Below, one piece after another: positions 17,091-26,222 of a stretch of DNA of 64,000 bases. Within the stretch, counting starts at the first letter, position 1. The number at the start of each line of letters is the position of its first letter. The notes under the pieces were generated by a model. It had not been told where the DNA came from and ran no database searches. It saw only the letters and a program-made list of their open reading frames with translations. The DNA lies in assembly GCF_002899715.1 (NCBI RefSeq), contig NZ_PPEK01000001.1, forward strand, positions 1 to 64,000, written 5' to 3'. A program made the position numbers and the translations under genes. The DNA comes from Enteroscipio rubneri (GTDB lineage Bacteria > Actinomycetota > Coriobacteriia > Coriobacteriales > Eggerthellaceae).

Positions 17091-17867
17091 CTAAAAGCGC
17101 AGGCTCAGGCAGCTCAAGCCCCCGTCGAGCTTGCGGTACTCGCTCGTGTCCACGGTGATGGTCTCGTAGCCGGCGTCCTGCACGGCCTTCAGCACGGTGG
17201 GGTAGCCCTCGGGCACGATGACGGTGCCGTTCACCCAGATGCAGTTCGCGGCGTAGGCCTCGTCCTCGGGGATCTCGATGCGGTGGTACTGCTCGAAGTC
17301 GGGCTTCGTCACGAACTCGCCGGACACCAGCATGTTGCCATCTTCCAGGTAGTTCACGCCGGTCTTCAGGTGCAGCACCTTCTCCAGCTTCACCTCGGAG
17401 CCCTCGAGGCCCCAGCCCTCCAGGATCTCGAAAAACTGGCGGATGCCCTCCTCGTTCGTGCGGGCGGACTGACCCACGTAGAAGTGGTCGCCCACCATCA
17501 TCACGTCGCCACCGTCCAGCGTGCCGGGCGCCACGATGTGCTTCACGTGCTCGTTGTCGAAGAACTGGCGCACGGCCGGCTCGATCTCGTCCTTCTCGCC
17601 GTTGCGGCTGGCCGCGCCCGGGTTCGTGATGATGGCGCCGCAGCGCGTGATAACGGCCGGGTCCTCCACGAAGCAGGAATCGGGGTACTGCTCGAGCGCC
17701 GGCAGCACGGTCACTTCGACGCCGCATTCCTTGAGGGCCGCGATGTAGTCGTCATGCTGCTTGAGCGCCAGCTCGTAGTCGGGCTTGCCCAGTTCAGGAG
17801 CCGACGTGATGCCCTCGACCATACTCTTGGCTGGGCGGCGGACGATGACGTTCGTGAACTTGGTCAT
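17091..17867 (-). CDS. ddaH: Dimethylarginine dimethylaminohydrolase (dimethylargininase)
   Basis: 258 residues, the size of bacterial DDAH. The family hydrolyses N-omega-methylated arginines to citrulline and (di)methylamine, and belongs to the guanidino-modifying superfamily with arginine deiminase. The catalytic set is complete: Asp118 (GTLDGGDV), His166 (VLHLKTG) and nucleophile Cys253 (GGLSCLS). The substrate-binding acidic pair Glu68-Asp69 (FVEDPAV) is present, as is the Arg/Gly-rich RNGEKDE loop. An AAAGGA site precedes the ATG. It is transcribed alone. In a gut bacterium it could use host asymmetric dimethylarginine as a nitrogen or citrulline source; a related guanidine substrate cannot be excluded. 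Confidence 0.88.
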   Translation of the reverse strand: MTKFTNVIVRRPAKSMVEGITSAPELGKPDYELALKQHDDYIAALKECGVEVTVLPALEQYPDSCFVEDPAVITRCGAIITNPGAASRNGEKDEIEPAVRQFFDNEHVKHIVAPGTLDGGDVMMVGDHFYVGQSARTNEEGIRQFFEILEGWGLEGSEVKLEKVLHLKTGVNYLEDGNMLVSGEFVTKPDFEQYHRIEIPEDEAYAANCIWVNGTVIVPEGYPTVLKAVQDAGYETITVDTSEYRKLDGGLSCLSLRF

Positions 17868-18205
17868 GAAGCGGTCCTTTCATCGGAATGGTTTGCGCAG
17901 ATGCCGCTCATCGTATCCCTAATGCCGAAGCCGATCAAGAAAGCATGGCAATTTGCCCGCGACGTCAACGTATCGTCATCTGTCGCCTAGCGCGACGGCG
18001 CGCACTTCTGAGCAGCGGGCCTTCGGCGTTCGAAAAGAACCGGGAGGCTCGGGTTCGGCGGACGAGCGCGAGTACGTTCGCGCACGATCAACGCTCCGCT
18101 CGTCTGCGAATCCGCGGCGTGCCTCTGATGCCCGGCGCCTCAGAGGGGCCGACGGATCGATGTGCTATATTGGCACCACGGAAGCATCATGACGGGCGGG
18201 AGTCA
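17868..18205. other. Divergent intergenic region, ddaH / rlmD
   Basis: 338 bases without a supported gene. TATATT at 18166-18171 is a likely -10 for rlmD. The rest is unremarkable. Confidence 0.4.
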
Positions 18206-19597
18206 ATGACGAACGAGAAGCGGGCGCTCGAGCATCGCGAGCGTGGCAATACGAGGGTCGATCGCGTCGGCAAGGAGCAAGCGGAATACCGCGGAGCCGA
18301 CGCGTATAGCTGCCCGCATGCTCGAGCGTGTGGTGCCTGCCAGCACGTGAACGAGCCCTATGCCGAGCAGCTTGCCCGCAAAAACGCGTGCGTAGCCGAC
18401 TTATTCTCCCGCTTCGGCAACGTCGAAGTGCGGCCCCTGCTGGGGATGGATGAACCGTACCACTACCGCAACAAAGTGGTCTCTCCCTATGCGCCGGGCC
18501 GAAAGCTGCCAGGCATGGCGGGCGGCCCGCCTGCGAAAGGGAGAGCCGCACGCAGCGCACGCGCAGGCGGGGCTCGCGGACGCACTGCGCCGGGTTCCCC
18601 AACGCGCGAGATCCTGTGCGGCATGTACGCCGCAGGCACGCATCGGATCGTTGCCACCGACGAATGCCTCATCGAGCATGAGGAAGGAAAGCGCGCAATC
18701 CTCGCTATTCGCAACCTCATGCCGCGCTTCGGCATCGAACCGTACGACGAAGACAAGGGCACCGGTTTTCTGCGCCATGCCGTGGTGCGCGTGGGGCATG
18801 CGAGCGGGGAGGTGCTCGTCACGCTTGTGACGAACGGGCGCGACTTCCCAGGCTCGCGCGCGTTCTGTCGCGAGCTGGTCAAGCGCTGTCCCTCTATCAC
18901 CACGATCGTGCAGAACGTGAACGAGCGCCGGACGAATGTCATCCTGGGCGAGCGCGAGCAAACGCTGTACGGCCCGGGGTTCATCCTCGACCGGCTCTGC
19001 GGGTTGAGCTTCCGTGTCTCATCGCAGTCGTTCTACCAGGTAAACGCTGTGCAGACCGAGGTTTTATACCGCACGGCCATCGAGCTTGCGGGTTTCACCG
19101 GTGCGGAGTCGGCCATCGACGCCTACTGCGGCACGGGCACCATCGGCCTCGTGGCGGCCAAGCACGGCGCCGCCCGCGTGACGGGCGTGGATGCTGTGGC
19201 GTCGGCTATCCGCGACGCGCGCGAGAACGCCAAGCACAACGGCATCGAGAACGCTCGCTTTGTTGCGGGCGATGCCGGCGACTTCATGCGAGCGGCTGCG
19301 GCGTCGGGCCAGCGCTCCGATGTGCTGCTCATGGATCCTCCGCGCGCGGGAGCTAGCGAGGAGTTCCTTTCGGCGGCCGTGCAGCTGGCGCCGTCGCGCA
19401 TCGTCTACATCTCGTGCAATCCTGCCACACAGGTGCGCGATCTTGCGTTTTTGGCCAAGCACGGGTTTGCCGTGCGCGTTGTCCAGCCGGTCGACATGTT
19501 CCCTCATACCGACCATATAGAAACGGTCGCGCTCATCGAGTGCGGTGAAGGTCAGCTGCGGCCGCCCTGTGTCGCGAAGGAAGGAGCGCTCGTATGA
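18206..19597 (+). CDS. rlmD: 23S rRNA (uracil-5-)-methyltransferase, RlmD type
   Basis: 463 residues. The enzyme transfers a methyl group from SAM to a uridine of 23S rRNA. The iron-sulfur ligands are Cys36, Cys42, Cys45 (C-x5-CGAC) and probably Cys154 (TDECLIE). The SAM-binding segment (DAYCGTGTIGL) is near 308-318, the DPPRAG motif near 378-383, and nucleophile Cys404 lies in YISCNPAT. Only about 35 residues precede the first cysteine, so the N-terminal TRAM domain of E. coli RlmD is missing, as in many shorter relatives. The insertion at about 100-130 is rich in Gly, Ala and Arg. The start is set by GGGAG just before ATG 18206. The stop overlaps the start of the next gene by four bases. 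Confidence 0.85.
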   Translation: MTNEKRALEHRERGNTRVDRVGKEQAEYRGADAYSCPHARACGACQHVNEPYAEQLARKNACVADLFSRFGNVEVRPLLGMDEPYHYRNKVVSPYAPGRKLPGMAGGPPAKGRAARSARAGGARGRTAPGSPTREILCGMYAAGTHRIVATDECLIEHEEGKRAILAIRNLMPRFGIEPYDEDKGTGFLRHAVVRVGHASGEVLVTLVTNGRDFPGSRAFCRELVKRCPSITTIVQNVNERRTNVILGEREQTLYGPGFILDRLCGLSFRVSSQSFYQVNAVQTEVLYRTAIELAGFTGAESAIDAYCGTGTIGLVAAKHGAARVTGVDAVASAIRDARENAKHNGIENARFVAGDAGDFMRAAAASGQRSDVLLMDPPRAGASEEFLSAAVQLAPSRIVYISCNPATQVRDLAFLAKHGFAVRVVQPVDMFPHTDHIETVALIECGEGQLRPPCVAKEGALV

Positions 19598-22299
19598 ATG
19601 GGATGACCGAGGAGCCCCAAGGACGGGAAGAGGGGTTCCGTCCGCACGGCGCCCTCAACGAGCCGCGTCTTCGTTGCGGCGAGCCTTCCGATTCGCGTGA
19701 TGTCGAGGGTGCCGATCTGCGCAGCTTTGTGTTCGATACGGTGCTCGAGAGCATGCGGACGAGCATCTACGTGACGGATCTAGAAACCGATGAGATTCTG
19801 TACATGAATGGGTTCATGAAGCACGATTACGGCATCGAGGACCCCGAAGGCCAGGTGTGCTGGCGCGTGCTTCAAAGCGGCCTGAACGAGCGCTGCGAAT
19901 TCTGCCCGGTCGAAACTCTGCTGCGCTCGTCCGAGGAGACCCCGTTCGTGCAGTGGGACGAGGAGAGCTCTGTGACGGGTCGTACCTATCGTAACTACGA
20001 TAGCCTTGTGACCTGGATCGACGGCCGCCGTGTCCACTTGCAGCAATCGGTTGACGTCACGGCGCTCGTATCCGCCAATACCGATGAGCTGACGGGCCTG
20101 CTCTCGCGACGAGCCGGCAAGGAACAGCTCGGACTTGCGCTGGCGGCTGCAAGCGCAAGCAGCGCTCCTTTGAGCGTAGCGCTTTTCGATATCAATCGAC
20201 TCAAGGATGTGAACGATCGGCACGGCCATGCGGAGGGAGATCATCTTATTCGCACGATCGCGCAGACGGTACGGCGCGAGTTCGAGGAAGGCGATTTCGG
20301 TTTTCGTCTGAGCGGCGACGAGTTCGTTTGTGTGTTCGCGTGCGGATCGCGATCGGCGCGGACGAAGATGGAGCGCGCCCGCGCTACGCTGGCAGGGCTC
20401 GTTCCGAGCGTTGACCCTCCCTATGAATTCGGGTTCTGCTACGGCATCGCCGAGGCGGATCCCGAGGCTCCTCTCGAACTCTACGAGCTGTTGGCGCAAG
20501 CAGACCAACGCATGTATGTCGAGAAGCGCCGGTTCCATATCGACCACAACTTGGAGGCGCTTGAAGAGCAGACGGCGTTCCGGCAAGAATCGGCTTCCGA
20601 AGAGTTTGCCTATGAAAGCGACCGCCTCTACGATGCTCTCGTCGAAAGCACGGACGATTATTTATATGTGTGCAACATGAAGACGGGCGTATTCCGCTAT
20701 CCGCGCGCCATGGTGGATGAGTTCGGACTGCCTTCCGAAGTGGTGGAGAACGCCGCCGCCGTCTGGGGCGCGAAGGTGCACGAGGATGATCGCCAAGCGT
20801 TTCTTGAATCGAACCAGGAGATCGTGGACGGGCGCGCGACACGCCATTGGGTGGAGTATCGCGCACTGAACCGCAAAGGCGAGTGGGTTCGACTGCGTTG
20901 CCGCGGCCGGCTCATTCTGGACGAGAAAGGCAAGCCATCGCTGTTCGCGGGCTTTATCGCGAACCTCGGCAAGAAGAGCAAAGTCGACCCGTTGACCGGC
21001 CTGTTTAACAAGTTCGAGTTCGAAGACGTCGTGCGCCTTGGGCTGGAGGAGGCTCCCGGCGAGCCGGTAGGCCTCATGGTGGTGGGAATCGACGATCTTC
21101 GCCATATCAACGATCGGTACGATCGGGCGTTCGGCGACGAGGTTATCCGCATCGTCGCGCATCGCATTCAGAGCTCGGCGCCGGAGACGGCGCGCGTGTT
21201 CCGCCTTGATGGTGACGAGTTCGCCGTGGTCGCGCCCGGTGGCGCCGAGGAGCTGCGCAGCATGTACGCCGCTCTGAACGGGGCATTCGATAGGCAGCAC
21301 GAGCATGAGGGAAAGAAGTTCTACTGCACGCTCTCGGCGGGGTGCGCATGCTATCCGCGCGACGCGGCCACCTACGAAGACCTGGTGAAGCGTGCAAATT
21401 ATGCGCTTGAGTATGCGAAGGGCCATGGCAAGAAGCGCTGCACGAACTTCTCGTTCGACATCCTCAAGGAGCGCACGCGCACGCTTGAGCTCAACGAGCT
21501 GCTGCGGGAGAGCGTCGAGCATGGGTTCGACGGGTTCAGCGTGTGCTATCAACCGCAAGTCGACGCGAAGACCGGCAAGATCGTGGGGGCCGAAGCGCTT
21601 GCTCGCTGGCATTGCGATGCGTACGGCGATCTGTCTCCGATCGAGTTTATCCCCTTGCTTGAGCAGAGCGGGCTTATCGTGCCGGTGGGCCGATGGGTGT
21701 TGGGCGAAGCCGTGGCCATGTGCAAACGGTGGAGCGCCCTCGATCCTTCGTTCGTGATGAGCGTGAACCTGTCGTATCGCCAGCTTGACGAGGAGAGCCT
21801 CGTGCAGGATATCCACGATCTACTCGGCGACGTGGCGCTTCCGGCCGACAATCTGGTGGTGGAGATGACGGAAAGCTACTTCGCGCAGGAGGACGCCGCG
21901 GCGCAGCGGCTGTTCGACGAGATCAGACAGCTGGGCGTGCGGGTTGCCATGGACGATTTCGGCACGGGGTATTCGGCGCTCGGGGTGCTGAAGTCCTCTC
22001 CTGCCGATATCGTGAAAATCGATCGAACGTTTATCCGCGATATTCAGAAGAGTACCTTCGATGCCACGTTCATTCGCTTCGTCGTGGCGCTCTGCCACGA
22101 CGTGGGCATCCTCGTATGTCTCGAGGGCGTCGAAACCGACGACGAATATGAAATCGTCAACGGGATGGGCCTCGACTTCATTCAGGGGTTTTTGTTCGGT
22201 AGGCCCGTTCCGCCGGAGGAGTTCGAGCAAGCGTTCCTGGCTGAAGGGGAGCGGCGTTCCGGCGGCTGCGACTCAGAACCGGCCGAAGAACGCGCCTAA
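19594..22299 (+). CDS. PAS-GGDEF-PAS-GGDEF-EAL cyclic-di-GMP enzyme
   Basis: 901 residues, no membrane segments. The order is PAS (about 45-160), GGDEF (about 165-320, active-site loop S240-GDEF), PAS (about 345-460), GGDEF (about 465-620, loop D539-GDEF) and EAL (about 635-885; EAL at 667-669, VNLSYRQL, VEMTES, DDFGTGYS). EAL domains degrade c-di-GMP and GGDEF domains make it. Both GGDEF loops replace the first Gly (Ser, Asp), which can reduce or alter cyclase activity. The phosphodiesterase motifs look intact, so I expect net degradation or bifunctional activity. The first PAS has Cys89, Cys101 and Cys104, a spacing seen in many anaerobe PAS domains that may bind a metal or sense redox state. 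AAGGAAGGAG precedes the ATG, which overlaps the rlmD stop; the two genes are probably translated together. Confidence 0.9.
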   Translation: MNGMTEEPQGREEGFRPHGALNEPRLRCGEPSDSRDVEGADLRSFVFDTVLESMRTSIYVTDLETDEILYMNGFMKHDYGIEDPEGQVCWRVLQSGLNERCEFCPVETLLRSSEETPFVQWDEESSVTGRTYRNYDSLVTWIDGRRVHLQQSVDVTALVSANTDELTGLLSRRAGKEQLGLALAAASASSAPLSVALFDINRLKDVNDRHGHAEGDHLIRTIAQTVRREFEEGDFGFRLSGDEFVCVFACGSRSARTKMERARATLAGLVPSVDPPYEFGFCYGIAEADPEAPLELYELLAQADQRMYVEKRRFHIDHNLEALEEQTAFRQESASEEFAYESDRLYDALVESTDDYLYVCNMKTGVFRYPRAMVDEFGLPSEVVENAAAVWGAKVHEDDRQAFLESNQEIVDGRATRHWVEYRALNRKGEWVRLRCRGRLILDEKGKPSLFAGFIANLGKKSKVDPLTGLFNKFEFEDVVRLGLEEAPGEPVGLMVVGIDDLRHINDRYDRAFGDEVIRIVAHRIQSSAPETARVFRLDGDEFAVVAPGGAEELRSMYAALNGAFDRQHEHEGKKFYCTLSAGCACYPRDAATYEDLVKRANYALEYAKGHGKKRCTNFSFDILKERTRTLELNELLRESVEHGFDGFSVCYQPQVDAKTGKIVGAEALARWHCDAYGDLSPIEFIPLLEQSGLIVPVGRWVLGEAVAMCKRWSALDPSFVMSVNLSYRQLDEESLVQDIHDLLGDVALPADNLVVEMTESYFAQEDAAAQRLFDEIRQLGVRVAMDDFGTGYSALGVLKSSPADIVKIDRTFIRDIQKSTFDATFIRFVVALCHDVGILVCLEGVETDDEYEIVNGMGLDFIQGFLFGRPVPPEEFEQAFLAEGERRSGGCDSEPAEERA

Positions 22300-22314
22300 C
22301 GTAAGGAGACCGCC

Positions 22315-23256
22315 ATGACAGCAGACCTTCTATCCCAGGCAATCGGAGATACGCCCCTCATCGGGCTTGACGCACTTTCCAAGGAGGTGGGCGCCCAGGT
22401 ATTCGCCAAATACGAAGCAGCGAATCCCGGCGCGTCCATCAAGGATCGTGCAGCGCGGTCGATGATCGACCGCGCCGAGGAGCGGGGCGAGATCGAGCCC
22501 GGCAGAACGGTGCTCGTGGAACCGACGAGCGGCAACACCGGCATCGCCATCGCCATGATCGGGGCCGCACGCGGCTATGATGTGGTCATCGTCATGCCTG
22601 ACTCCATGAGCCGCGAGCGGCGCATGCTCATGGCTGCGTACGGCGCGCGCCTCGAGCTGACACCGGGTTCCGAGGGCATGGCGGGCTCAGTGGCGCGCGC
22701 CGAGGAGTTGAGCCGCAAGCTTCCGGGCGCGTGGATTGTCGGGCAGTTCGCGAATCCCGACAATCCGCGTGCCCATGAGGAGACCACCGGGCCAGAGATT
22801 GTCCGGCAGCTCGGCCGGTTCCCCGATTATGTGGTGGCGGGCGCAGGCACGGGCGGAACCATTTCAGGGATTGCCCACTATTTGCGCGCCCAGGGGGCTT
22901 CGACGCGCTTCTTCGCGGTTGAGCCCGCCGAGAGCCCTCTTGTATCCCAGGCGCTCGCGGGGGCCAAACTCGTGCCCGCACCTCACGGTATCCAAGGCAT
23001 CGGAGCGAACTTCATTCCAGCTACGCTCGATCTCGATGTGCTCGACGGCGCTCTTTCGGTGAGTACCGAAGAAGCACGTGAGGCCGGGCGCATGCTGGCC
23101 GCGCGCGAAGGCGTGCTGGCGGGCATCTCGTCCGGCGCGAATGCGGCAGCGGTGCGCCGCCTTGTGGAAGATCATCCCGAGGCGCGCGGCACCGTCATCG
23201 TCACGTTCGCTGTCGATACCGGGGAGCGCTACCTGTCCACCTCGCTGTTCGAGTGA
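22315..23256 (+). CDS. cysK: Cysteine synthase A
   Basis: 313 residues. It makes cysteine from O-acetylserine and sulfide with PLP bound to Lys43 (ASIKDRAA). The phosphate- and substrate-binding loops TSGNTG (67-72) and GTGGTISG (about 179-186) and the C-terminal SSGAN are present. Length and motifs match CysK rather than a cystathionine beta-synthase. It starts 15 bases after the c-di-GMP enzyme with an AAGGAG site, so it may be co-transcribed with it. Confidence 0.93.
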   Translation: MTADLLSQAIGDTPLIGLDALSKEVGAQVFAKYEAANPGASIKDRAARSMIDRAEERGEIEPGRTVLVEPTSGNTGIAIAMIGAARGYDVVIVMPDSMSRERRMLMAAYGARLELTPGSEGMAGSVARAEELSRKLPGAWIVGQFANPDNPRAHEETTGPEIVRQLGRFPDYVVAGAGTGGTISGIAHYLRAQGASTRFFAVEPAESPLVSQALAGAKLVPAPHGIQGIGANFIPATLDLDVLDGALSVSTEEAREAGRMLAAREGVLAGISSGANAAAVRRLVEDHPEARGTVIVTFAVDTGERYLSTSLFE

Positions 23257-23290
23257 CGAACGTTGCGTCCGACCGTGCCAGGCTATTCGT

Positions 23291-23322
23291 TTGCGCGGTC
23301 GGGCGCCGCGCCGGCGTATAAT
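23291..23322 (+). promoter_or_regulatory. Promoter of tilS
   Basis: TATAAT at 23317-23322 with TTGCGC 20 bases upstream, beyond a CCGACCG/CGGTCGG inverted repeat that may end the cysK transcript. Confidence 0.4.
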
Positions 23323-23359
23323 CGGGCGAAGAAGGACCGCTTGCGAAAGGATGGCTGCC

Positions 23360-24484
23360 ATGGCCGCATCAGCTCCCTCCGTCATCGAGCGAATGAAGGC
23401 GACTATCGCCGAACGGGAGCTGTGCGCTCCCGATGCGCCTGTTCTGCTCATGGTGTCGGGCGGTTCGGATTCGACGGCGCTTGCGTATGCGGCGCGTTCG
23501 CTGCACGATGCAGGCCAGGTTGGCGATCTGGCCATGCTGCATGTCAACCACTGCCTGCGCGGCGAGGAGGCCGAGGCCGACGCCCGGTTCGCGGCGCAGC
23601 TCGCCGAGCTTTTGGATATCCCGCTGTTCTCCTGCACGATCGACATCGCGCGCGAGGCCGAGCGCACGGGGGAGAACGTGGAGGCCCTCGGCCGCCGCGA
23701 GCGCTACCTTGCGGCAAACGAGGCGCTGGAAAGCCTTTGCCTTCACGCTGCTGCACCGCTGGCCGAGGGCCGTATTTTTACGGCGCACACGGCCGACGAT
23801 CGCGTTGAGAGCTTCTATATGCGCTCTATCGTGGGCACCGGGCCGGGCGGTTTTCGCTCCATGCGCTACCGCAACGGGCCGGTGGTGCGCCCTTTGCTCG
23901 ATACGAGCCGCGAGGAGCTGCGCTCTTTTATCGAGCAGCGTGAGCGGGAGGGCCGGCCGACGGCATGCGACGAGCAGGGAGCGCTGTGGCGCGAGGATGC
24001 CACGAATGCGCATACCGATCGGTTCCGCGCATACGTGCGCCACGAGATCGTGCCACGCGCCAAAGAGCGCAATCCGCAGCTGCTCGATGTGCTGTGCCGC
24101 ACTATGAATCTCATCGCCGATGAGGATGATATGCTCGATGCGCAGGCGGACGAGCTTGCGGTGCGGCTTGCGTCGTGGATCGAGCAGGTCGAGGGCGCCG
24201 ACGCCGACTGCGCCGCGGGCTGCACGCTTGCGCCGGAGCTGGGCGGATTCGCCCGACCACTGCAGCGTCGGGTGGTCGCGCGCGTCCTCGGGCTCATGTT
24301 GGGATCCGAGGCTCGTGTGGAGACGGCATCGATCGAGGCGCTGCTCGATGCGTTCGACGAAGGAGGCGCCCCGCGCGGCGGGTACGTGGTGAACATTCAA
24401 GGCGACCTGGCCGTCAGTGCGAACAAGCGCGGGGTGCGCATCGAGCCGATGGCCGCCTTCCGCTCCCGCCGGAAGCGGCGGTGA
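23360..24484 (+). CDS. tilS: tRNA(Ile)-lysidine synthase
   Basis: 374 residues. TilS joins lysine to the wobble C34 of tRNA-Ile(CAU), using ATP, so that it reads AUA. The PP-loop SGGSDS is at residues 33-38. The NHCLRGEEAEAD and HTADDRVES motifs, typical of the N-terminal catalytic domain, follow. The C-terminal region (about 250-374) is shorter than in E. coli TilS and divergent. Two start codons are possible: ATG 23351 lies directly on the AAAGG site, whereas ATG 23360 has proper spacing, so I prefer the latter; the difference is three residues. tilS upstream of hpt and ftsH is a widely conserved order, here with maf inserted. Confidence 0.9.
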   Translation: MAASAPSVIERMKATIAERELCAPDAPVLLMVSGGSDSTALAYAARSLHDAGQVGDLAMLHVNHCLRGEEAEADARFAAQLAELLDIPLFSCTIDIAREAERTGENVEALGRRERYLAANEALESLCLHAAAPLAEGRIFTAHTADDRVESFYMRSIVGTGPGGFRSMRYRNGPVVRPLLDTSREELRSFIEQREREGRPTACDEQGALWREDATNAHTDRFRAYVRHEIVPRAKERNPQLLDVLCRTMNLIADEDDMLDAQADELAVRLASWIEQVEGADADCAAGCTLAPELGGFARPLQRRVVARVLGLMLGSEARVETASIEALLDAFDEGGAPRGGYVVNIQGDLAVSANKRGVRIEPMAAFRSRRKRR

Positions 24485-24556
24485 GGCGCAGGGCGGCAGG
24501 AAGCGCGGTTCCAGTCGCAGTTCGCTCTTCTTCCGTATCGCCCGTCCGAAGATGCT

Positions 24557-24562
24557 ACAATA
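24557..24562 (+). promoter_or_regulatory. -10 box suggesting a leaderless maf transcript
   Basis: TACAAT ends six bases before the maf ATG and no ribosome site lies between. Transcription would start at or next to the A of the start codon. Confidence 0.4.
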
Positions 24563-24568
24563 CCGCGC

Positions 24569-25228
24569 ATGGAAAACGAACAGAACACCCCATCCCAAGA
24601 AGCCCCCGCTTTCGACGTGATTCTGGCCAGCGGCTCGCCGCGCCGTCGGGAGTTGCTCGAGCAGGCGGGCGTCAAATTCATCGTCAGGGCGTCGGAGGTT
24701 GACGAAAGCCTTGAGCCCGATCTGCTGGACGACCCGCCTGAAGCCGCCAAAAAGCTGGCCGAACGCAAGGCCGGCGCCGTCGTGCAGGAAGTGCTCGCAG
24801 AGGAATACACGGGTGTGGCTATGGTCCTTGGCGCCGACACGATGGTGGTGTGCGACGGCGAGATATTCGGCAAGCCCACGAGCCTCTCCGATGCCAAACG
24901 CATGCTGCGCCGACTGTCGGGGCGCACGCACGAGGTGGTGACGGCCGTTTCGGTCTGGATGGTCGCCGCTCCGGAGGCCGAGAGCCTTTCGATCGGCTTT
25001 CGCACGTTCGCCGACGCTTCGGCCGTGACGTTTCGCGAACTTGACGACGACGAGATAGCCGATTACCTGCGCAAAGGGGAATCGTTCGACAAGGCGGGCG
25101 CCTATGCCGTGCAGGGCGAAGGGGCGAAGCTCGTCGAGCGCGTGGACGGCGCGCTCGATACGGTCATCGGCCTGCCGGTCGAGCGTTTGCTGGACGAATT
25201 TCCCGACCTGCGCCCGTCGTTGGAGTAA
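24569..25228 (+). CDS. maf: Maf nucleotide pyrophosphatase
   Basis: 219 residues. Maf proteins hydrolyse non-canonical or surplus nucleoside triphosphates in the cytoplasm and have been linked to septum control. The N-terminal substrate loop LASGSPRRRELL (about 19-30), the GADTMVV segment with the catalytic Asp (about 88-94), the FGKP loop and the DKAGAYAVQGEGA motif near 181-193 all fit. The first 15 residues are an acidic extension. There is no Shine-Dalgarno sequence; see the adjacent -10 box. It could be part of the tilS unit as well as being transcribed alone. Confidence 0.92.
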   Translation: MENEQNTPSQEAPAFDVILASGSPRRRELLEQAGVKFIVRASEVDESLEPDLLDDPPEAAKKLAERKAGAVVQEVLAEEYTGVAMVLGADTMVVCDGEIFGKPTSLSDAKRMLRRLSGRTHEVVTAVSVWMVAAPEAESLSIGFRTFADASAVTFRELDDDEIADYLRKGESFDKAGAYAVQGEGAKLVERVDGALDTVIGLPVERLLDEFPDLRPSLE

Positions 25229-25542
25229 GCGTCCTCGTGGCATGCGGCGGCCTGTCTCCGCGCGATGCGCGGGCTTCGGCACGACGGCTTGTCGGTGGAG
25301 CGCGTCGCGCTCTCCACGCGCTTGCGCCGTCGGGCGAACAACATAAACGCCCAGCTTATTCGGCGAAATGTAAAAATCATGGCATGTCGGGCGGCGTTAC
25401 CGTATCGTCTCCTTTTCCCGAAGCCACAATGGTACACTTACCGGGTTCAAGGTAAGCGTGAGGCCTTCGCTCACTGATCGCGCAGATCGCATGCGGTTTT
25501 TGAGCGTTGGTGCTGCGGAGTGCGACGAAAAGGCCAGGCACG
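25229..25542. other. Intergenic region maf / hpt
   Basis: 314 bases, no supported gene. An inverted repeat near 25294-25318 (GTGGAG.../...CTCCAC, one mismatch) may end maf transcription. TACACT near 25434 may be an hpt promoter element. Confidence 0.35.
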
Positions 25543-26085
25543 GTGCATAACGATATCGCTGAGGTTTTGTTCACGGAAGACGAGATCGCTCGGCGCGTGG
25601 ACGAAATCGGAGCCCAGATTACGCGCGATTACGCAGAGGCTACCGACGAAGGCATCGTCTTGGTCTCGGTTTTGCGCGGCGCGGCCATCTTCATGGCTGA
25701 TCTAGCGCGGCGGATCGAGCTGCCGGTCGAAATGGACTATATGGCCGTGTCGTCGTATGGCGACGGAGCGAAGAGTTCCGGCGTCGTGCGAATCCTCAAG
25801 GATCTCGCCTCCGAGATCGAGGGCCGTCACGTTGTCGTGGCCGAGGATATTCTCGACTCCGGCCTTACCCTGAAGTACCTGTTGAAAAACCTGGCGTCGC
25901 GCCATCCCGCATCTCTCGAGGTGGCCACGCTCCTTCGCAAGAAGACGCTGGCGCAGGCGAAGATCGAATGCAAATATATCGGCTTCGAATGCCCCGATCG
26001 GTTCATCGTGGGCTATGGGCTTGATTACGCTGAGCGGTACCGCAATCTGCCCTATATCGGCGTATTGAAGCCGGAGATGTACTAG
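25543..26085 (+). CDS. hpt: Hypoxanthine phosphoribosyltransferase
   Basis: 180 residues from GTG 25543. It salvages hypoxanthine and guanine to IMP and GMP with PRPP. The PRPP-binding loop VVVAEDILDSGLT (about 97-109), the flexible loop SSYGDGAKSSG (about 69-79) and the C-terminal VGYGLDYAERYRNLPYIG are those of type I Hpt. The family usually begins HNDI, which fits the GTG start with AAAAGG upstream; a TTG at 25507 would add 12 residues and has no better site. The order tilS, hpt, ftsH is common in Gram-positive bacteria. Confidence 0.93.
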   Translation: MHNDIAEVLFTEDEIARRVDEIGAQITRDYAEATDEGIVLVSVLRGAAIFMADLARRIELPVEMDYMAVSSYGDGAKSSGVVRILKDLASEIEGRHVVVAEDILDSGLTLKYLLKNLASRHPASLEVATLLRKKTLAQAKIECKYIGFECPDRFIVGYGLDYAERYRNLPYIGVLKPEMY

Positions 26086-26222
26086 CACGGCGGCCTTGGC
26101 GGGCCTCGGCTCCGATCGATAGAGGGCCGGACGCGCCGAGCACGGCGAGCGGATGGGGACGGCGACGGGCCGGTCCGGCCGCCCGCGCGCAGCGAGCCGC
26201 TTGAGGCAGAAAGTAAGGATGT

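Noticed and set aside
23369-25282. 637-codon minus-strand frame opposite tilS and maf
   Set aside because: It is antisense to two well-supported genes. Long antisense frames are expected at this third-position GC.
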